Origin: Vibrio neptunius | GTDB lineage: Bacteria > Pseudomonadota > Gammaproteobacteria > Enterobacterales > Vibrionaceae | Direction: 5' to 3' | NCBI RefSeq assembly: GCF_000967495.1 | Contig: NZ_JXXU01000023.1 | Span: forward strand, 79,257 to 143,256 | DNA length: 64,000 bases | Made by a program: the position numbers and the translations under genes | The notes under the pieces: model-generated | What the model was told of the DNA's origin: nothing | Database searches by the model: none | Seen by the model: the letters and a program-made list of their open reading frames with translations, nothing else | In this document: in pieces, positions 21,317 to 32,674 of the stretch | Numbering within the stretch: position 1 is the first letter of the stretch | Layout: each line of letters opens with the position of its first letter

Positions 21317-22636
21317 TTAATCCTTCACAAAAAGCGCCATGGATTCTAAGTGACTAGTATGTGGGAACATGTCTAGCATTCCCAATCGTTGTAACTTGAA
21401 CCCCTGACTAAGCAAGCTCTGCGAATCTCGCGCTAGAGTAGCAGGATTACAAGAAACATAAACGACTCTTGTCGCACCTAGCGATGAAACTTGCTCGACA
21501 ATTCCACTGGCACCAGCTCGTGCCGGATCCAGTAGTATTTTATCAAACTTTTCTCTCGCCCAGAGCTGACCAGACATATCTTGTTCCAAATTAGCCTGAT
21601 AAAACTTAGCATTCTCAATCTGGTTTATTTGAGCATTGTGGGTGGCTTTGTTGACCATCTCATCAACCCCTTCCACTCCTGTCACGCTTTTTACCTGTTT
21701 AGCAATAGGGAGACTGAAGTTCCCTAGCCCGCAAAACAAATCCAATACTCGGTCTTGCTCAGATAACGCCAGCCAATCCAGCGCCTGAGCAACCATCTGT
21801 GCATTCACTTGTTGATTAACTTGAATGAAATTATTTGGCTCGAAGGGGATAGTGACGCTTGTTTCCTGATAAACACCCGCTTCACCGGCTTCAAGCACCA
21901 ACTGTTCATTGTTTGGCATCAGATAAAGCGTAATCTGATTAAGCTTGGCAAATTCAAGCAATGCATCATGATCTTTATCTTTCAGTGGTTTGAGATGACG
22001 CAAAACCAGAATGCGAGTGTTATCGGCTTTGACTAATTCAACATGGCCAAGTTGATCTTGTTGAGAAAAGCTCTTAAGTAATTGATGCAACTCTGGCAAC
22101 AACTCATTCAACTCTGGCATCAATACTGGGCAGTGAGTCAAAGTCACTATATCCTTGCTCTGTCTCTTGCGAAAGCCGAACTGCAGTTGGCGTGTTTTTT
22201 TGTCCACCTTGACACTGATACGGGCGCGACGGCGGTACCCTTTTGTTTCACCTACAATCGGGGGTTCTAAATGAAGTGTCTGACCCGCAAACTTGCTCAT
22301 CAGTTGACTCAATGTTTGCTGTTTATAAGCTTGCTGATGTTCACTACTCAGATGCTGCATGTTGCACCCGCCACATTGATCGTAATGAGGGCAGAAGGGC
22401 TCAACTCTCTGTTCACTCGTCGTTTGCACTTTGATGAGTGCCGCACGTGAGAACTTACTCTTACTTTCAATCAACTGAGCTAACACTTGCTCCCCAGGCA
22501 GTGCACCTTCAATAAATATCGGTTTTTTATTCTGATAAGCTATGCCGGCACCGTGGTGATCGAGTTTTTCAATCTTAAGCGATTGATGCTTTGTGTTGAG
22601 TTGAGTTTTCTTTTTGGGTTGGAAGAAACGCGCCAT
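21317..22636 (-). CDS. rlmD: 23S rRNA (uracil-1939 C5) methyltransferase RlmD
   Basis: RlmD methylates U1939 of 23S rRNA using SAM and carries a 4Fe-4S cluster. The 439-residue protein has an N-terminal TRAM domain (about residues 14-75), cluster cysteines in [15 protein letters not shown] (about 82-96) and THCPVL (about 167), the SAM site [14 protein letters not shown] near 295, and the catalytic region [12 protein letters not shown] near 395 with the nucleophilic cysteine. It lies 73 bases upstream of relA in the same direction and is divergent from barA. The ribosome site is weak. Confidence 0.96.
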   Translation of the reverse strand: MARFFQPKKKTQLNTKHQSLKIEKLDHHGAGIAYQNKKPIFIEGALPGEQVLAQLIESKSKFSRAALIKVQTTSEQRVEPFCPHYDQCGGCNMQHLSSEHQQAYKQQTLSQLMSKFAGQTLHLEPPIVGETKGYRRRARISVKVDKKTRQLQFGFRKRQSKDIVTLTHCPVLMPELNELLPELHQLLKSFSQQDQLGHVELVKADNTRILVLRHLKPLKDKDHDALLEFAKLNQITLYLMPNNEQLVLEAGEAGVYQETSVTIPFEPNNFIQVNQQVNAQMVAQALDWLALSEQDRVLDLFCGLGNFSLPIAKQVKSVTGVEGVDEMVNKATHNAQINQIENAKFYQANLEQDMSGQLWAREKFDKILLDPARAGASGIVEQVSSLGATRVVYVSCNPATLARDSQSLLSQGFKLQRLGMLDMFPHTSHLESMALFVKD

Positions 22637-22801
22637 GCTTTGATCTGTGCCTTTTACTGTTGCTCTGTATTGCTGTCCAGGTGCACCTTTTCAGACCTGA
22701 ATCGTTGTCTGAGCCGAACGAGTTGATTATGCTTAAGTATTCGACGGCTTCTTTTTGCGGAAGTTATTTTCCCATATCCACACCACGATGTTTAGATAAT
22801 A

Positions 22802-25585
22802 ATGACAAGATATGGCTTACGCGCCCGCGTTATTACCCTTACCCTCGCACCGACGTTGATCATTGGCCTGTTATTGAGCGCGTTTTTCTCATTTAACCGC
22901 TACCACGATCTTGAAAAGCAGGTCATCAATTCAGGGTTAAGTATTATTGAGCCCCTAGCCATTGCCAGTGAAGAGGGTCTAAAGAATAATAGCCGCGAGT
23001 CTGTTCGGCGGATTATTAGTTATGCGCACCGGAAAAACTCAAAGTTTGTCCGCAGTATTGCCGTTTTCGATTACAACCACGAATTATTCGTCACTTCCAA
23101 CTTTCATCCAAACTTTGAATCTCTGACTTTCCCTCGCAACGAAGTCATTCCCCTATTGGTCACTTCAGACCTACAGGAGAACACACTGATCTTACGTGCT
23201 CCTATCATTACCGAGTCAGGGCTAATATCGACACCAAAAGGTCAAAACACTAATCCAGCACTTGGCTACATTGCCGTAGAGCTCGATCTTTCTTCCCTGC
23301 GCCTGCAACAATATCAAGAAATTTTCTCAGCCTTTTTGGTTCTGCTCTCTGGGCTGGGCTTGTCAGCCATGTTTGCTTATCGACTTATGCACGATGTTAC
23401 ACGCCCGATTTCGCATATGAAAAATATGGTCGACCGAATCCGTCGTGGACACTTAGATGTTAGAATTGAAGGCAAGATGCATGGTGAGCTCGACTCCCTC
23501 AAAAATGGCATCAACGCCATGGCGGTCTCATTGTCGGAATACCATGTCGAAATGCAACACAGCATTGATCAGGCAACTTCAGACTTACGGGAAACTCTTG
23601 AACAGCTTGAGATTCAAAACGTTGAATTGGATATAGCCAAGAAACGAGCTCAGGAAGCTGCACGAGTGAAATCTGAGTTCCTTGCCAATATGTCTCACGA
23701 GCTTCGCACACCATTAAATGGTGTGATTGGATTTACGCGTCAGATGCTAAAAACCAAACTGACTAACAGCCAAGCGGATTATTTACAGACCATTGAAAAG
23801 TCAGCCAATAACCTGCTCAATATTATTAACGACATTTTGGATTTCTCTAAACTGGAAGCGGGCAAGTTAGCACTGGAAAATATTCCGTTTGAGTTCCAAG
23901 AAACACTCGAAGAAGTGGTCAGTTTACAAGCCACCAGCGCGCATGAAAAAGGCTTAGAACTGACACTCAAAGTGGATCATAAGATCCCGGCAGGTCTTGT
24001 TGGCGATCCGCTGCGAATCCAGCAAGTACTGACTAACCTAGTGGGTAACTCAATCAAATTTACCGAGCGAGGTAACATTGACATCAGTGTTGAACTTCGT
24101 TCACAAAAAGAAGATGTTGTTGAATTGCAATTTATGGTGCGAGATACAGGCATTGGTATTTCTGAACGCCAGCAATCACAATTATTCCAAGCTTTCAGCC
24201 AAGCAGATGCGAGTATTTCTCGCCGTTACGGCGGTACTGGACTTGGCTTAGTCATCACTCAGAAACTCGTTAGCCAGATGGGAGGTGAGATCAGTCTTAC
24301 CAGTCGTCTACACCAAGGCTCGACGTTCTGGTTTACGCTGAGATTAAACTCAACCGATATGCCAATGAGCGATTTACTCGAAACTCAGGTTCTGAAGCTT
24401 CGCACGCTACTGCTTATTGAACCTAACATGCAAGCGGCTTCTGTCACTCAACAAACATTGGTACAAGAAGGTTTGATCGTAACCTATCGCTCATCAGTAC
24501 CAGAAGAGGCTAGCCCGTTTGATTATGTATTGTTGAACCTTGCGCCGAACAGAGCCAACGAGCCTGAGCTTGTCGAACAGTGGGTAAAACAAGCCCAGAA
24601 ATGCTCACCTCAAGTCGTGGTCGGTATTCCGAGTACTGCGTTGGCTTTGTCTGATCACTTAACACAAACCTATCACGTTCATTGCATTACGAAGCCATTA
24701 TCTCGCCGAAAACTATTACAGATATTAGCCGCTAACCAGAACAGCTTACCGATGGTTGAGGTTGAACCAGCTTACAACGAGACGCTTCCTCTAACGGTTA
24801 TGGCCGTTGATGACAACCCAGCAAACCTAAAATTGATCAGTGCCCTGCTTCAGGAACGGGTTGAAAAAGTGGTGACTTGTACTAACGGCCTCGATGCTGT
24901 GACTCAAGCTGAAAGTCAGCATTTCGATATCATCCTAATGGATATTCAGATGCCACACATGGATGGCGTGACAGCTTGTGGCAAAATCAAACAAACTAAG
25001 CTTAATGCTAACACTCCAGTGATCGCTGTTACCGCACACGCGATGAGTGGAGAACGTGACAGACTCCTCGGAGCCGGCATGGATGATTACCTCACTAAGC
25101 CAATTGAGGAGCATGTTTTGCAACAAGTCTTAATGCACTGGAACCCGCACACGACACAATCAGAAATGGCTAAGATTGAGTTGCCGTCCAACATTGAACC
25201 GTCAGGGTTACCTTCATCAGCAGTGATTGAGCATGACAACATCATTATCGACTGGCAAGCAGCGCTAAAGCAATCCGCCAATAAAGAAGATCTTGCACGT
25301 GACATGCTGCAAATGCTGATCGACTTCATTCCTGAGGTGAACAGTGTGGTTGAAAGCGCTCTGGAAGAGGATGACTTTGACAGCGAGACACTGATCCATC
25401 ACATACATAAGCTACACGGTAGCAGTTCATATTGTGGCGTCCCAAGACTGAAAAAAGTGTGTGCTACCATAGAGAGAGCCCTGCGTTCGGGTGAAAGTCT
25501 TGAAGATGTCGAACCGGAGCTGTTTGAGCTGCAAGACGAAATGGAGAAGGTCACCGCGAGTGCGGCGCCTTACTTAGATTCGTAA
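22802..25585 (+). CDS. barA: Tripartite hybrid sensor histidine kinase BarA (VarS)
   Basis: This is the sensor of the BarA/UvrY (VarS/VarA in Vibrio) system, which controls Csr small RNAs, virulence and carbon storage. The 927-residue protein has TM1 (about residues 9-28), a periplasmic sensor domain, TM2 (about 175-195), HAMP, a coiled coil, HisKA with the phospho-His in [12 protein letters not shown] (about 298), HATPase_c (DTGIGI near 450, [10 protein letters not shown] near 475), a receiver with phospho-Asp in [12 protein letters not shown] (about 714), and a C-terminal Hpt domain with His in [11 protein letters not shown] (about 868). All phosphorelay residues are present. The stop overlaps the convergent acpS gene by 16 bases. 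Confidence 0.96.
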   Translation: MTRYGLRARVITLTLAPTLIIGLLLSAFFSFNRYHDLEKQVINSGLSIIEPLAIASEEGLKNNSRESVRRIISYAHRKNSKFVRSIAVFDYNHELFVTSNFHPNFESLTFPRNEVIPLLVTSDLQENTLILRAPIITESGLISTPKGQNTNPALGYIAVELDLSSLRLQQYQEIFSAFLVLLSGLGLSAMFAYRLMHDVTRPISHMKNMVDRIRRGHLDVRIEGKMHGELDSLKNGINAMAVSLSEYHVEMQHSIDQATSDLRETLEQLEIQNVELDIAKKRAQEAARVKSEFLANMSHELRTPLNGVIGFTRQMLKTKLTNSQADYLQTIEKSANNLLNIINDILDFSKLEAGKLALENIPFEFQETLEEVVSLQATSAHEKGLELTLKVDHKIPAGLVGDPLRIQQVLTNLVGNSIKFTERGNIDISVELRSQKEDVVELQFMVRDTGIGISERQQSQLFQAFSQADASISRRYGGTGLGLVITQKLVSQMGGEISLTSRLHQGSTFWFTLRLNSTDMPMSDLLETQVLKLRTLLLIEPNMQAASVTQQTLVQEGLIVTYRSSVPEEASPFDYVLLNLAPNRANEPELVEQWVKQAQKCSPQVVVGIPSTALALSDHLTQTYHVHCITKPLSRRKLLQILAANQNSLPMVEVEPAYNETLPLTVMAVDDNPANLKLISALLQERVEKVVTCTNGLDAVTQAESQHFDIILMDIQMPHMDGVTACGKIKQTKLNANTPVIAVTAHAMSGERDRLLGAGMDDYLTKPIEEHVLQQVLMHWNPHTTQSEMAKIELPSNIEPSGLPSSAVIEHDNIIIDWQAALKQSANKEDLARDMLQMLIDFIPEVNSVVESALEEDDFDSETLIHHIHKLHGSSSYCGVPRLKKVCATIERALRSGESLEDVEPELFELQDEMEKVTASAAPYLDS

Positions 25586-25953
25586 ATAACAGTAGCAACG
25601 GCATAATGCCGTTCATCAGAAATAGACAGGTGGATGCTCTCCACCTGTTTTTTTTGGGCAAACTCTAGAGCTTTACCAGACAAAGACAAATTTGGCGCAC
25701 CGTATTCATCATTGGTAATAGTGAAATCATGGAAAGTCACTCCCAATGCGATGCCGGTCCCTAATGCTTTAGACGCCGCTTCTTTAGCCGCAAAGCGCTT
25801 CGCTAAAAAGCGCCCTTGTTGCTTAAGCGATTGAAAGCGTTGTAGCTCAATATCCGTCAAAATACGTCGAGCAAACGCTTCACCACTGCGGGACAGTGCC
25901 TTTTCAATACGTTCAATTTCCGCAATATCTGTCCCTAGACCTACAATCGCCAT
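25570..25953 (-). CDS. acpS: Holo-[acyl-carrier-protein] synthase
   Basis: AcpS transfers 4'-phosphopantetheine from CoA to a serine of acyl carrier protein, activating fatty acid synthesis. The 127-residue length is normal. The two family motifs are present: [13 protein letters not shown] (residues 5-17, with the metal-binding Asp) and [16 protein letters not shown] (about 53-68, with the catalytic Glu). It follows pdxJ by five bases, the usual pdxJ-acpS pair. Its last codons overlap the barA end on the opposite strand. Confidence 0.96.
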   Translation of the reverse strand: MAIVGLGTDIAEIERIEKALSRSGEAFARRILTDIELQRFQSLKQQGRFLAKRFAAKEAASKALGTGIALGVTFHDFTITNDEYGAPNLSLSGKALEFAQKKQVESIHLSISDERHYAVATVIYESK

Positions 25954-25958
25954 TACGG

Positions 25959-26690
25959 TTACTTACGCGCTTCAACCATCAGTGCTTTCATATCAGCTAC
26001 GGCTTTATGCAAACCATCAAAGGCCGCACGACCGATGATAGAGTGACCAATGTTCAGCTCATAGATTTCAGGGATAGCGGCGATAGGAGCTACGTTATGG
26101 TAAGTCAAACCATGACCTGCATTTACGGTAATACCCAAATCAGCCGCATAGCTTGCACCAGCAGCAATTTTCTTTAGTTCATCTTGCTGATCTTCATCGT
26201 TTTTCGCATCAGCATAATGACCAGTGTGAAGCTCGATATAAGGTGCATCACAGGCTTTTGCTGCATCAATCTGTTCACGGTCTGCATCAATAAACAGAGA
26301 GACTTTGATGCCCGCTTCTGTCAGTCTTTTCGTTGCCGCTTTGATCTTTTCTACATGACCCGCCACGTCCAGCCCCCCTTCAGTAGTGAGCTCTTCACGT
26401 TTTTCTGGAACCAAACACACGTATTCAGGTTGAGTTTTCAGGGCAATATCAACCATCTCATCCGTTACAGCCATTTCAAGGTTCATACGAGTTTGGATCG
26501 TTTCTCTTAGGATACGTACGTCACGATCAAGGATGTGACGGCGGTCTTCTCTAAGGTGAATGGTAATGCCGTCTGCTCCAGCACGCTCGGCAACTTCAGC
26601 TGCATGAACAGGATCTGGGTACTTGGTACCGCGCGCGTTACGTAATGTAGCAATGTGATCGATGTTAACACCCAGATAAATTGAGCTCAT
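25959..26690 (-). CDS. pdxJ: Pyridoxine 5'-phosphate synthase
   Basis: PdxJ condenses 1-deoxyxylulose 5-phosphate with 3-amino-1-phosphohydroxyacetone to form pyridoxine 5'-phosphate in the DXP-dependent vitamin B6 pathway. The 243-residue TIM barrel opens with [17 protein letters not shown], and [15 protein letters not shown] near residue 40 and [12 protein letters not shown] near 190 are conserved. The start codon overlaps the recO stop (ATGA). It is in the recO-pdxJ-acpS transcription unit. Confidence 0.97.
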   Translation of the reverse strand: MSSIYLGVNIDHIATLRNARGTKYPDPVHAAEVAERAGADGITIHLREDRRHILDRDVRILRETIQTRMNLEMAVTDEMVDIALKTQPEYVCLVPEKREELTTEGGLDVAGHVEKIKAATKRLTEAGIKVSLFIDADREQIDAAKACDAPYIELHTGHYADAKNDEDQQDELKKIAAGASYAADLGITVNAGHGLTYHNVAPIAAIPEIYELNIGHSIIGRAAFDGLHKAVADMKALMVEARK

Positions 26691-27415
26691 TTTCCAATAC
26701 TCCGTGATTTGGGCGCTAAAATTTGCATAAATAGCTCCCGACTCTTTAATGGTTTGCCGCCAAGATACGGCTTTAATGCTATCCGTGTAAAGCGTTTTGC
26801 CGCTTTAAGTTGTTCTTTTGTGGTAAACCTACGCTCACTAATCGCAATCAATTCATTACCAACAAAAGTCAGATTGTCGCGCCGCACTGAGGCAATAAAA
26901 CCCTTTTGTTCTCGATATCGATAGGTCATTTCAGGGTCAATCGGCTCTCCTGTACCAGCGCAATGCAGAAAATCGACGCCATACCCCATTGCAGACAGCA
27001 GTGCCAGTTCAAAACGGCGCAATGCGGGTTCCGGATTCTCACACTGAGCCAGTTCGGTGAGAACGTGAAGGTAATCATGAAACAGGGCCGGCATTGACAC
27101 TTCGGCCATCAACACTCGTCCTATCAATTCGTTGACATACATGGCGGAGTATAGGTTGATACCCGTGAGTGGCAAACCTAGACTGATCGGTTCTGCCTGA
27201 CGCAATGTCTTCATCGATCCTTTACCCGACCACTTGAGCAATAAAGGCGTAAATGGCTGTAACGCACCTTTGAGGTTTGAGCGTTTACTGCGCGCGCCTT
27301 TAGACATCAAAGTAACGCGACCAAACTCCTCACTGAAAACATCGAGAATTAAACTCGACTCACTGTAAGGACGACGATGAAGAACAAAACAGCGCTGTAA
27401 TCCTTCTGAGGTCAT
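26687..27415 (-). CDS. recO: DNA repair protein RecO
   Basis: RecO loads RecA onto SSB-coated DNA with RecR in the RecFOR recombination pathway. The 242-residue length is typical. The N-terminal OB fold is visible in [34 protein letters not shown] (split here as [10 protein letters not shown] and [12 protein letters not shown], about residues 15-45), followed by the helical domain. No zinc cysteine set is present, as in E. coli RecO. It overlaps pdxJ by four bases. A hairpin terminator separates it from era, so it may depend on readthrough or its own promoter. Confidence 0.94.
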   Translation of the reverse strand: MTSEGLQRCFVLHRRPYSESSLILDVFSEEFGRVTLMSKGARSKRSNLKGALQPFTPLLLKWSGKGSMKTLRQAEPISLGLPLTGINLYSAMYVNELIGRVLMAEVSMPALFHDYLHVLTELAQCENPEPALRRFELALLSAMGYGVDFLHCAGTGEPIDPEMTYRYREQKGFIASVRRDNLTFVGNELIAISERRFTTKEQLKAAKRFTRIALKPYLGGKPLKSRELFMQILAPKSRSIGK

Positions 27416-27440
27416 AGAGGTTGCCAGATGAATATTACAT

Positions 27441-27468
27441 AAAAAATAAGGAGCCTGATGGCTCCTTA
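27441..27468 (-). terminator. Terminator behind era
   Basis: TAAGGAGCC pairs with GGCTCCTTA around TGAT (9-bp stem); the minus-strand tail is TTTTTTATG. It separates rnc-era from recO-pdxJ-acpS, which are often one operon elsewhere. Confidence 0.75.
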
Positions 27469-27508
27469 TACTTACTTATGTTGGAGCGAAGTGATTTCGC
27501 TGCAAAAA

Positions 27509-28486
27509 TTACAGGTCATCGATGTAACCAAGAGAACGTAGTGCTCGTTCATCATCGGCCCAGCCAGATTTCACTTTCACCCACGTTTCTAGGTAAACCT
27601 TGCGACCAAACAGCTCTTCCATATCTAGACGTGCTTCACGACCAATCGTTTTGATCTTCTCGCCGCCCTTGCCAATCACCATTTTCTTCTGGCCATTACG
27701 TTCAACCAGAATCAACGCATTGATATGGAAACCATCGGTTTCAGGATTGTAATCAAAACGTTCAATCTCCACCGTCACAGAGTAAGGCAACTCTTCACCA
27801 GTAAAGCGCATGAGTTTTTCACGTACAATTTCCGATGCCATAAAGCGCTGAGAACGGTCAGTGACATACTCTTCTGGGAAGTGGTGTGTCGCTTGTGGTA
27901 GATGGTCACGAACATGTTTACGCAGTACATCGATGTTTTTGCCTTGCTTCGCGGAGATAGGCACCACATCTACGAATTCCATCTTTTTCGACATCTCCAT
28001 CATGTGTAGCATGACTTCATTGCGATCTTGTACGTTGTCTACCTTATTGACACACAAAACCACTGGGAAGTTGGACTTCTGCAGTTTAGTCAATACCATC
28101 TCATCGTCGCTAGTCCAATGAGTACCGTCAACAAGGAAAAATACTAGGTTTACATCACTCAATGATGAGTTAGCCGCACGGTTCATTAAACGGTTAATTG
28201 CCCGCTTCTCTTCAATATGAAGACCAGGTGTATCGACGTAAATCGCCTGATAATCACCCTCGGTATCTACCCCCATAATGCGGTGACGCGTTGTTTGCGG
28301 CTTACGAGAAGTGATCGAAATTTTTTGTCCAAGAATTCGATTCAGTAGCGTTGATTTACCTACATTCGGACGACCAACGATCGCCACAAAACCACAATGT
28401 TGATTTTCTGGTGTACTTGTTTGCTCGTCACTCGATGAGAAAAACGCATCGATATCAAATTCGTTGTTGTCAGTTGAATCAGTCAT
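27509..28486 (-). CDS. era: GTPase Era
   Basis: Era is an essential GTPase that binds the 3' end of 16S rRNA in 30S assembly. The 325-residue protein has the G1 motif [12 protein letters not shown] near residue 38, G3 VDTPGLH, G4 NKVD near 150, and a C-terminal KH domain with the [11 protein letters not shown] loop near 272. The N-terminus is about 25 acidic residues longer than in E. coli (301 residues), which seems common in vibrios. The start overlaps the end of rnc by eight bases, so the two are translationally coupled. Confidence 0.97.
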   Translation of the reverse strand: MTDSTDNNEFDIDAFFSSSDEQTSTPENQHCGFVAIVGRPNVGKSTLLNRILGQKISITSRKPQTTRHRIMGVDTEGDYQAIYVDTPGLHIEEKRAINRLMNRAANSSLSDVNLVFFLVDGTHWTSDDEMVLTKLQKSNFPVVLCVNKVDNVQDRNEVMLHMMEMSKKMEFVDVVPISAKQGKNIDVLRKHVRDHLPQATHHFPEEYVTDRSQRFMASEIVREKLMRFTGEELPYSVTVEIERFDYNPETDGFHINALILVERNGQKKMVIGKGGEKIKTIGREARLDMEELFGRKVYLETWVKVKSGWADDERALRSLGYIDDL

Positions 28487-29156
28487 TGCTCAGTTGCTCT
28501 AGTGCTAGTTCAGCAGCCGCTTGTTCTGCCTTGCGGCGGCTGGTGCCTTTACCTATTACAGGCGATCCGACACCTGCGACTTCACACGACACAGTAAACT
28601 GCTGGTTGTGTGCTTCACCTTTAATATTAGTCACTGTGTAGACTGGCAGTGGTTTTCTTCGTCCTTGCAGGAACTCTTGAAGACGCGTTTTAGGGTCTTT
28701 CTGAGAAACGCCCGGCTGTATCGCTTCAAGGCGTTGCTTATACCAGCTAAGGATAATGCCACGCACCACTTCAATATCACTGTCTAGGTAGATTGCACCT
28801 ATGATAGCTTCAACAGCATCAGCTAGAATTGAATCACGACGGAAACCGCCACTCTTCAATTCACCTGGACCTAATTTTAAGTGATCTCCTAGTTCGAATT
28901 CTCGACCTAGCTCCGCCAGCGTGTTGCCACGAACAAGTGTCGCACGCATGCGGCTCATGTCCCCTTCATTCACTTTAGGGAATCGGTGATAAAGATCGTC
29001 AGCAATGACAAAACTTAAAATTGAATCGCCCAGAAACTCAAGACGCTCATTGTGTTTTCCATGAGCACTGCGGTGAGTCAGTGCTAAGTTAATAAGCTCT
29101 GCATCATTGAACTGATAGCCGAGCTTTTTCTCTAGTTTGGCAATAGGAGAATTCAT
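28479..29156 (-). CDS. rnc: Ribonuclease III
   Basis: RNase III cleaves double-stranded RNA in rRNA processing and mRNA turnover. The 225-residue protein has the catalytic signature [12 protein letters not shown] (about residues 36-47), the second acidic patch [13 protein letters not shown] (about 114-126), and a C-terminal double-stranded RNA-binding domain ([11 protein letters not shown] and [18 protein letters not shown]). It is coupled to era by overlap. A GAGAG-type ribosome site precedes the ATG. Upstream lies a repeat and then lepB. Confidence 0.97.
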   Translation of the reverse strand: MNSPIAKLEKKLGYQFNDAELINLALTHRSAHGKHNERLEFLGDSILSFVIADDLYHRFPKVNEGDMSRMRATLVRGNTLAELGREFELGDHLKLGPGELKSGGFRRDSILADAVEAIIGAIYLDSDIEVVRGIILSWYKQRLEAIQPGVSQKDPKTRLQEFLQGRRKPLPVYTVTNIKGEAHNQQFTVSCEVAGVGSPVIGKGTSRRKAEQAAAELALEQLSND

Positions 29157-29204
29157 GCTCTCTCATTAATAATTTCGAATTTTCTAAATAGTTGATTTCA
29201 CGGC

Positions 29205-29319
29205 TAGGCGACAAATAAATCCAACCCTATTAGCATAGAGAATTCTATATAATTTGGGCGGCCAGCGTTGCGGTGGATTTATGCAGTCACAACACTGTGA
29301 AACCAACTATGACGAAAAT
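29205..29319. repeat. Vibrio-type intergenic element directly behind the lepB stop codon
   Basis: This is a diverged relative of 18908-19023. On the minus strand it begins next to the lepB stop with AATTTTCGTCATAGTTGG, matching AATTCTCGTCATACTTG behind relA. Both share the order ...GCATAG...GGGC-GGC...AACA. It occupies most of the lepB-rnc gap and may also contain the rnc promoter. Confidence 0.5.
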
Positions 29320-30216
29320 TTAGTTAATACCACCGATGCGGTTAAACCTAACACCAGTTGGAATCCATGATGGTAAAACGCTATCTGCACTGCGTTCGAA
29401 CTCGAAACTTATCCAGATACCTACTGCTTTACCAACCAGATTCGCCTCTGGAACAAAGCCCCAGTAGCGGCTGTCTGCACTGTTGTCACGGTTATCACCC
29501 ATCACAAAGTACTGACCTTGCGGTACAACCCACTCATTAACACCAGCACGTGGCTGATAAGCCGATACGCGATCACGGCGTAATGGGTTCACCAAAATTT
29601 GGTGTTCAACCTCACCCAGTTTTTCATTCAGTTGAATCAGTGGCACACCATCTTGGATAAATGGGCTTTCTTCCACATTCGACAACGGTACCTGAGTACA
29701 TTGGCTCTCACCTTTCGGTTGAACACAGACTTCTTTCTTGCTGCTATAACGCACAGTATCACCCGGTAGGCCAACAACACGCTTGATATAGTCAATGTTT
29801 GGCTGAGGTGGGTATTTGAATACTACGATGTCACCGCGCTCTGGCTTACCCGTTTCAACAAGTTGTGTACGCCACACAGGGTCTTTCAGACCGTATGCGT
29901 ATTTTTCAACCAGGATGAAATCTCCAACCAATAAGGTCGGCTTCATTGAACCTGAAGGGATTTGGAACGGTTCATAGATAAACGAGCGCAATACCAAGAC
30001 AGCGGCAATAACAGGGAAAATTGAGACACTGTTTTCAATCCACCATGGTTGCTTTTCCACTTTTTCAACCGTTGCAGTATCCAGTCCGTTTGTTTGAGCT
30101 TCAACAGCAGCTAGTTTAGCCTGACGTTGCTTCGCAAACACCAGTTTTTCCAACACCCAAACAATACCAGTGACTAGAGTGACAATAACCAAGATCAGTG
30201 AAAATGTATTTGCCAT
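29320..30216 (-). CDS. lepB: Signal peptidase I
   Basis: LepB cleaves signal peptides of exported proteins at the periplasmic face. The 298-residue protein has two N-terminal TM helices (about residues 4-22 and 62-78), the catalytic serine in IPSGSMKPTL (about 91), the catalytic lysine in YIKRVVGLPGD (about 146), and the conserved GDNRDNSADSR segment (about 240). It lies between lepA and rnc, the standard lepA-lepB-rnc-era order. Confidence 0.97.
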   Translation of the reverse strand: MANTFSLILVIVTLVTGIVWVLEKLVFAKQRQAKLAAVEAQTNGLDTATVEKVEKQPWWIENSVSIFPVIAAVLVLRSFIYEPFQIPSGSMKPTLLVGDFILVEKYAYGLKDPVWRTQLVETGKPERGDIVVFKYPPQPNIDYIKRVVGLPGDTVRYSSKKEVCVQPKGESQCTQVPLSNVEESPFIQDGVPLIQLNEKLGEVEHQILVNPLRRDRVSAYQPRAGVNEWVVPQGQYFVMGDNRDNSADSRYWGFVPEANLVGKAVGIWISFEFERSADSVLPSWIPTGVRFNRIGGIN

Positions 30217-30304
30217 TGACTTCCCTTACCTCAAAAATACGAAAGTGAAAGAGCCGAAACCCTTTCACTTAACAAGTTTTTATATTGAGTCGTTACCCAA
30301 CAAA

Positions 30305-32098
30305 TTAATCTTTACCTACGTGTAGGATGGCTAAGAAGGCTTCTTGAGGCAGCTCTACGTTACCGATCTGCTTCATACGTTTCTTACCTTCTTTCTGCTT
30401 CTTCAGTAGCTTCTTCTTACGGCTGACATCACCACCGTAACATTTTGCAATTACGTTCTTACGTAGCTGTTTAACCGTTGAACGCGCAATAATATGGTTA
30501 CCAATCGCCGCCTGAATCGCAATATCAAACATCTGACGTGGAATGAATTCTTTCATCTTCTCTACGAGCTGACGGCCACGAGTCTGGGATTGATCTTTGT
30601 GCGTAATCAATGCCAGTGCGTCCACTTTGTCACCGTTAAGGAGTACATCCACACGAACCATGTTAGACGCTTCAAAACGCTGAAAATTGTAATCCAGAGA
30701 CGCATAACCACGAGACGTTGATTTCAAACGGTCAAAGAAATCGAGTACCACTTCCGCCATCGGAATATCGTAAGTCACCGCAACTTGGTTACCGTGATAC
30801 ACCATATCAACCTGAACGCCGCGCTTCTCAACACATAAAGTAATCACATTACCTAAGTAATCAGAAGGTACAAGGATATTACAACGTGCAATCGGCTCAC
30901 GAATTTCTTCGATATCATTCACTGCTGGTAGCTTAGCTGGGCTATCAACGTAAAGAATGTCACCATCCGTTTGCTCTACTTCGTAAACTACCGTTGGCGC
31001 CGTGGTAATCAGATCGAGATCGTATTCACGCTCCAGACGCTCTTGGATGATTTCCATGTGCAGCATGCCAAGGAAACCACAGCGGAAGCCAAAGCCTAGT
31101 GCAGCAGAGTTTTCTGGTTCATAGAACAGAGACGCATCGTTTAGGCTCAGTTTACCTAATGCATCACGGAAGTTTTCGTAGTCATCCGAAGAGACTGGGA
31201 ATAGTCCAGCATATACCTGAGGCTTCACTTTCTTAAACCCTGGCAGCGGCTCATCACAACCATGCTTTGCCAGCGTTAGCGTATCACCAACAGGCGCACC
31301 TAGGATATCTTTGATACCACAGACAACCCAACCAACTTCACCCGTTCGCAGTTCCGTCGTGTCTTCCTGCTTAGGTGTGAAGATACCAAGACGATCAACA
31401 CCCCAAACTTGGCCAGTGCTCATCACCTTGATCTTATCGTTCTTCTTCAGGACGCCATTTTTAATACGGACCAGAGACACCACACCTAGGTAGTTATCAA
31501 ACCAAGAGTCAATGATCAAAGCTTGCAGTGGTGCTTCTGGGTCACCCTCTGGTGCCGGAATCGCAGAGACGATGTTTTCTAGTACATCCTCAATACCTAG
31601 GCCCGTTTTAGCTGAACAGCGGGTTGCTTCCATCGCATCGATGCCAACAATTTCTTCGATCTCTTCTGCTACTCGCTCAGGATCCGCAGCTGGTAGATCA
31701 ATCTTATTCAGAATTGGCACCACTTCCAAATCCATTTCGATCGCGGTATAGCAGTTCGCCAAAGTCTGAGCTTCAACCCCCTGACCCGCATCAACCACCA
31801 GCAACGCACCTTCACATGCTGCTAGAGAACGAGAAACTTCATAGGCGAAGTCAACGTGTCCTGGTGTATCGATGAAGTTTAATTGATAAGTTTCACCGTC
31901 ATTAGCGGTATAGTTGAGTGTCACACTTTGAGATTTAATAGTGATGCCACGCTCACGTTCAAGATCCATGGAGTCCAGAACCTGAGCTGCCATTTCACGG
32001 TCACTCAATCCACCGCAGTCTTGGATCAAACGGTCTGATAGGGTCGACTTACCATGGTCGATGTGGGCGATAATCGAAAAGTTACGAATGTGCTTCAT
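30305..32098 (-). CDS. lepA: Elongation factor 4 (LepA)
   Basis: LepA is a ribosome-bound GTPase related to EF-G, linked to ribosome biogenesis and back-translocation. The 597-residue protein starts [20 protein letters not shown] (P-loop), with the switch II region IDTPGHVDF near residue 77 and NKID near 131. The C-terminal LepA-specific domain ends with the lysine-rich [21 protein letters not shown] segment (named here by its CYGGD and basic run, about 555-575). It is 88 bases upstream of lepB. A terminator behind rseC precedes it. Confidence 0.98.
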   Translation of the reverse strand: MKHIRNFSIIAHIDHGKSTLSDRLIQDCGGLSDREMAAQVLDSMDLERERGITIKSQSVTLNYTANDGETYQLNFIDTPGHVDFAYEVSRSLAACEGALLVVDAGQGVEAQTLANCYTAIEMDLEVVPILNKIDLPAADPERVAEEIEEIVGIDAMEATRCSAKTGLGIEDVLENIVSAIPAPEGDPEAPLQALIIDSWFDNYLGVVSLVRIKNGVLKKNDKIKVMSTGQVWGVDRLGIFTPKQEDTTELRTGEVGWVVCGIKDILGAPVGDTLTLAKHGCDEPLPGFKKVKPQVYAGLFPVSSDDYENFRDALGKLSLNDASLFYEPENSAALGFGFRCGFLGMLHMEIIQERLEREYDLDLITTAPTVVYEVEQTDGDILYVDSPAKLPAVNDIEEIREPIARCNILVPSDYLGNVITLCVEKRGVQVDMVYHGNQVAVTYDIPMAEVVLDFFDRLKSTSRGYASLDYNFQRFEASNMVRVDVLLNGDKVDALALITHKDQSQTRGRQLVEKMKEFIPRQMFDIAIQAAIGNHIIARSTVKQLRKNVIAKCYGGDVSRKKKLLKKQKEGKKRMKQIGNVELPQEAFLAILHVGKD

Positions 32099-32127
32099 GA
32101 TTTGGTGTGACTAAACTCTTTAAAATA

Positions 32128-32157
32128 GGGAAATAAGAAAGCCGTCTTGTGACGGCG
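32128..32157 (-). terminator. Terminator of the rpoE-rseABC operon
   Basis: A perfect 6-bp stem GCCGTC/GACGGC has a 4-base loop; on the minus strand TTTCTTATTT follows. It lies about 50 bases past rseC. Confidence 0.7.
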
Positions 32158-32203
32158 TTTCAATCAAGTTGGCAGATTCTACCCAATTTCTGTGCACTTC
32201 GCA

Positions 32204-32674
32204 CTAGCTAATTGGATCTCCCAAAACCCGAAGTAGTATGACTTCTCGTAGCGACTGGCGTTCAAAATTACTGGCCAAACTTTTGGCACCATAAATGCCT
32301 GCCATAGTAAAGATAGCAGATGTCAGGATAGCAGGACCTTCACCAAGACCTAAAATAGGGGCGAATAGCCACTGCCCTAGAGCTGCACCTAAAATCATGG
32401 CAAACAGCGGAACCAAATAAACGACGGCAGCAGATTGCAGTAGGCTTTTCTCTGGTAAGCCGATTTCCACAACCTGACCTTCTTTAACTCTTGTACTCGT
32501 CACTAGATGCCAGTGCAGAGATTTGTTCCCCACCGCTTTCGAGACAATACCAGTACCACAGCTTTTTTGCGATGAACAACTACTGCAGCTTGTTTGCTGT
32601 TCGCAATTCAGCTCAACATCATAGCCTTTAGGCCCTGACTTTACTTCCGATACTGTCGCTAACGCGGTCATCAT
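32204..32674 (-). CDS. rseC: SoxR-reducing/sigmaE regulatory protein RseC
   Basis: RseC is an inner-membrane protein; in E. coli it is encoded with rpoE and contributes to reduction of SoxR and to sigmaE control. The 156-residue protein has an N-terminal Cys-rich part (CEQQTSCSSCSSQKSCGTG, about residues 24-42, suggesting metal or redox function) and two TM helices (about 82-100 and 112-130). The start overlaps the rseB stop as TAATG; the second ATG three bases later is an alternative. It is the last gene of the operon. Confidence 0.94.
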   Translation of the reverse strand: MMTALATVSEVKSGPKGYDVELNCEQQTSCSSCSSQKSCGTGIVSKAVGNKSLHWHLVTSTRVKEGQVVEIGLPEKSLLQSAAVVYLVPLFAMILGAALGQWLFAPILGLGEGPAILTSAIFTMAGIYGAKSLASNFERQSLREVILLRVLGDPIS

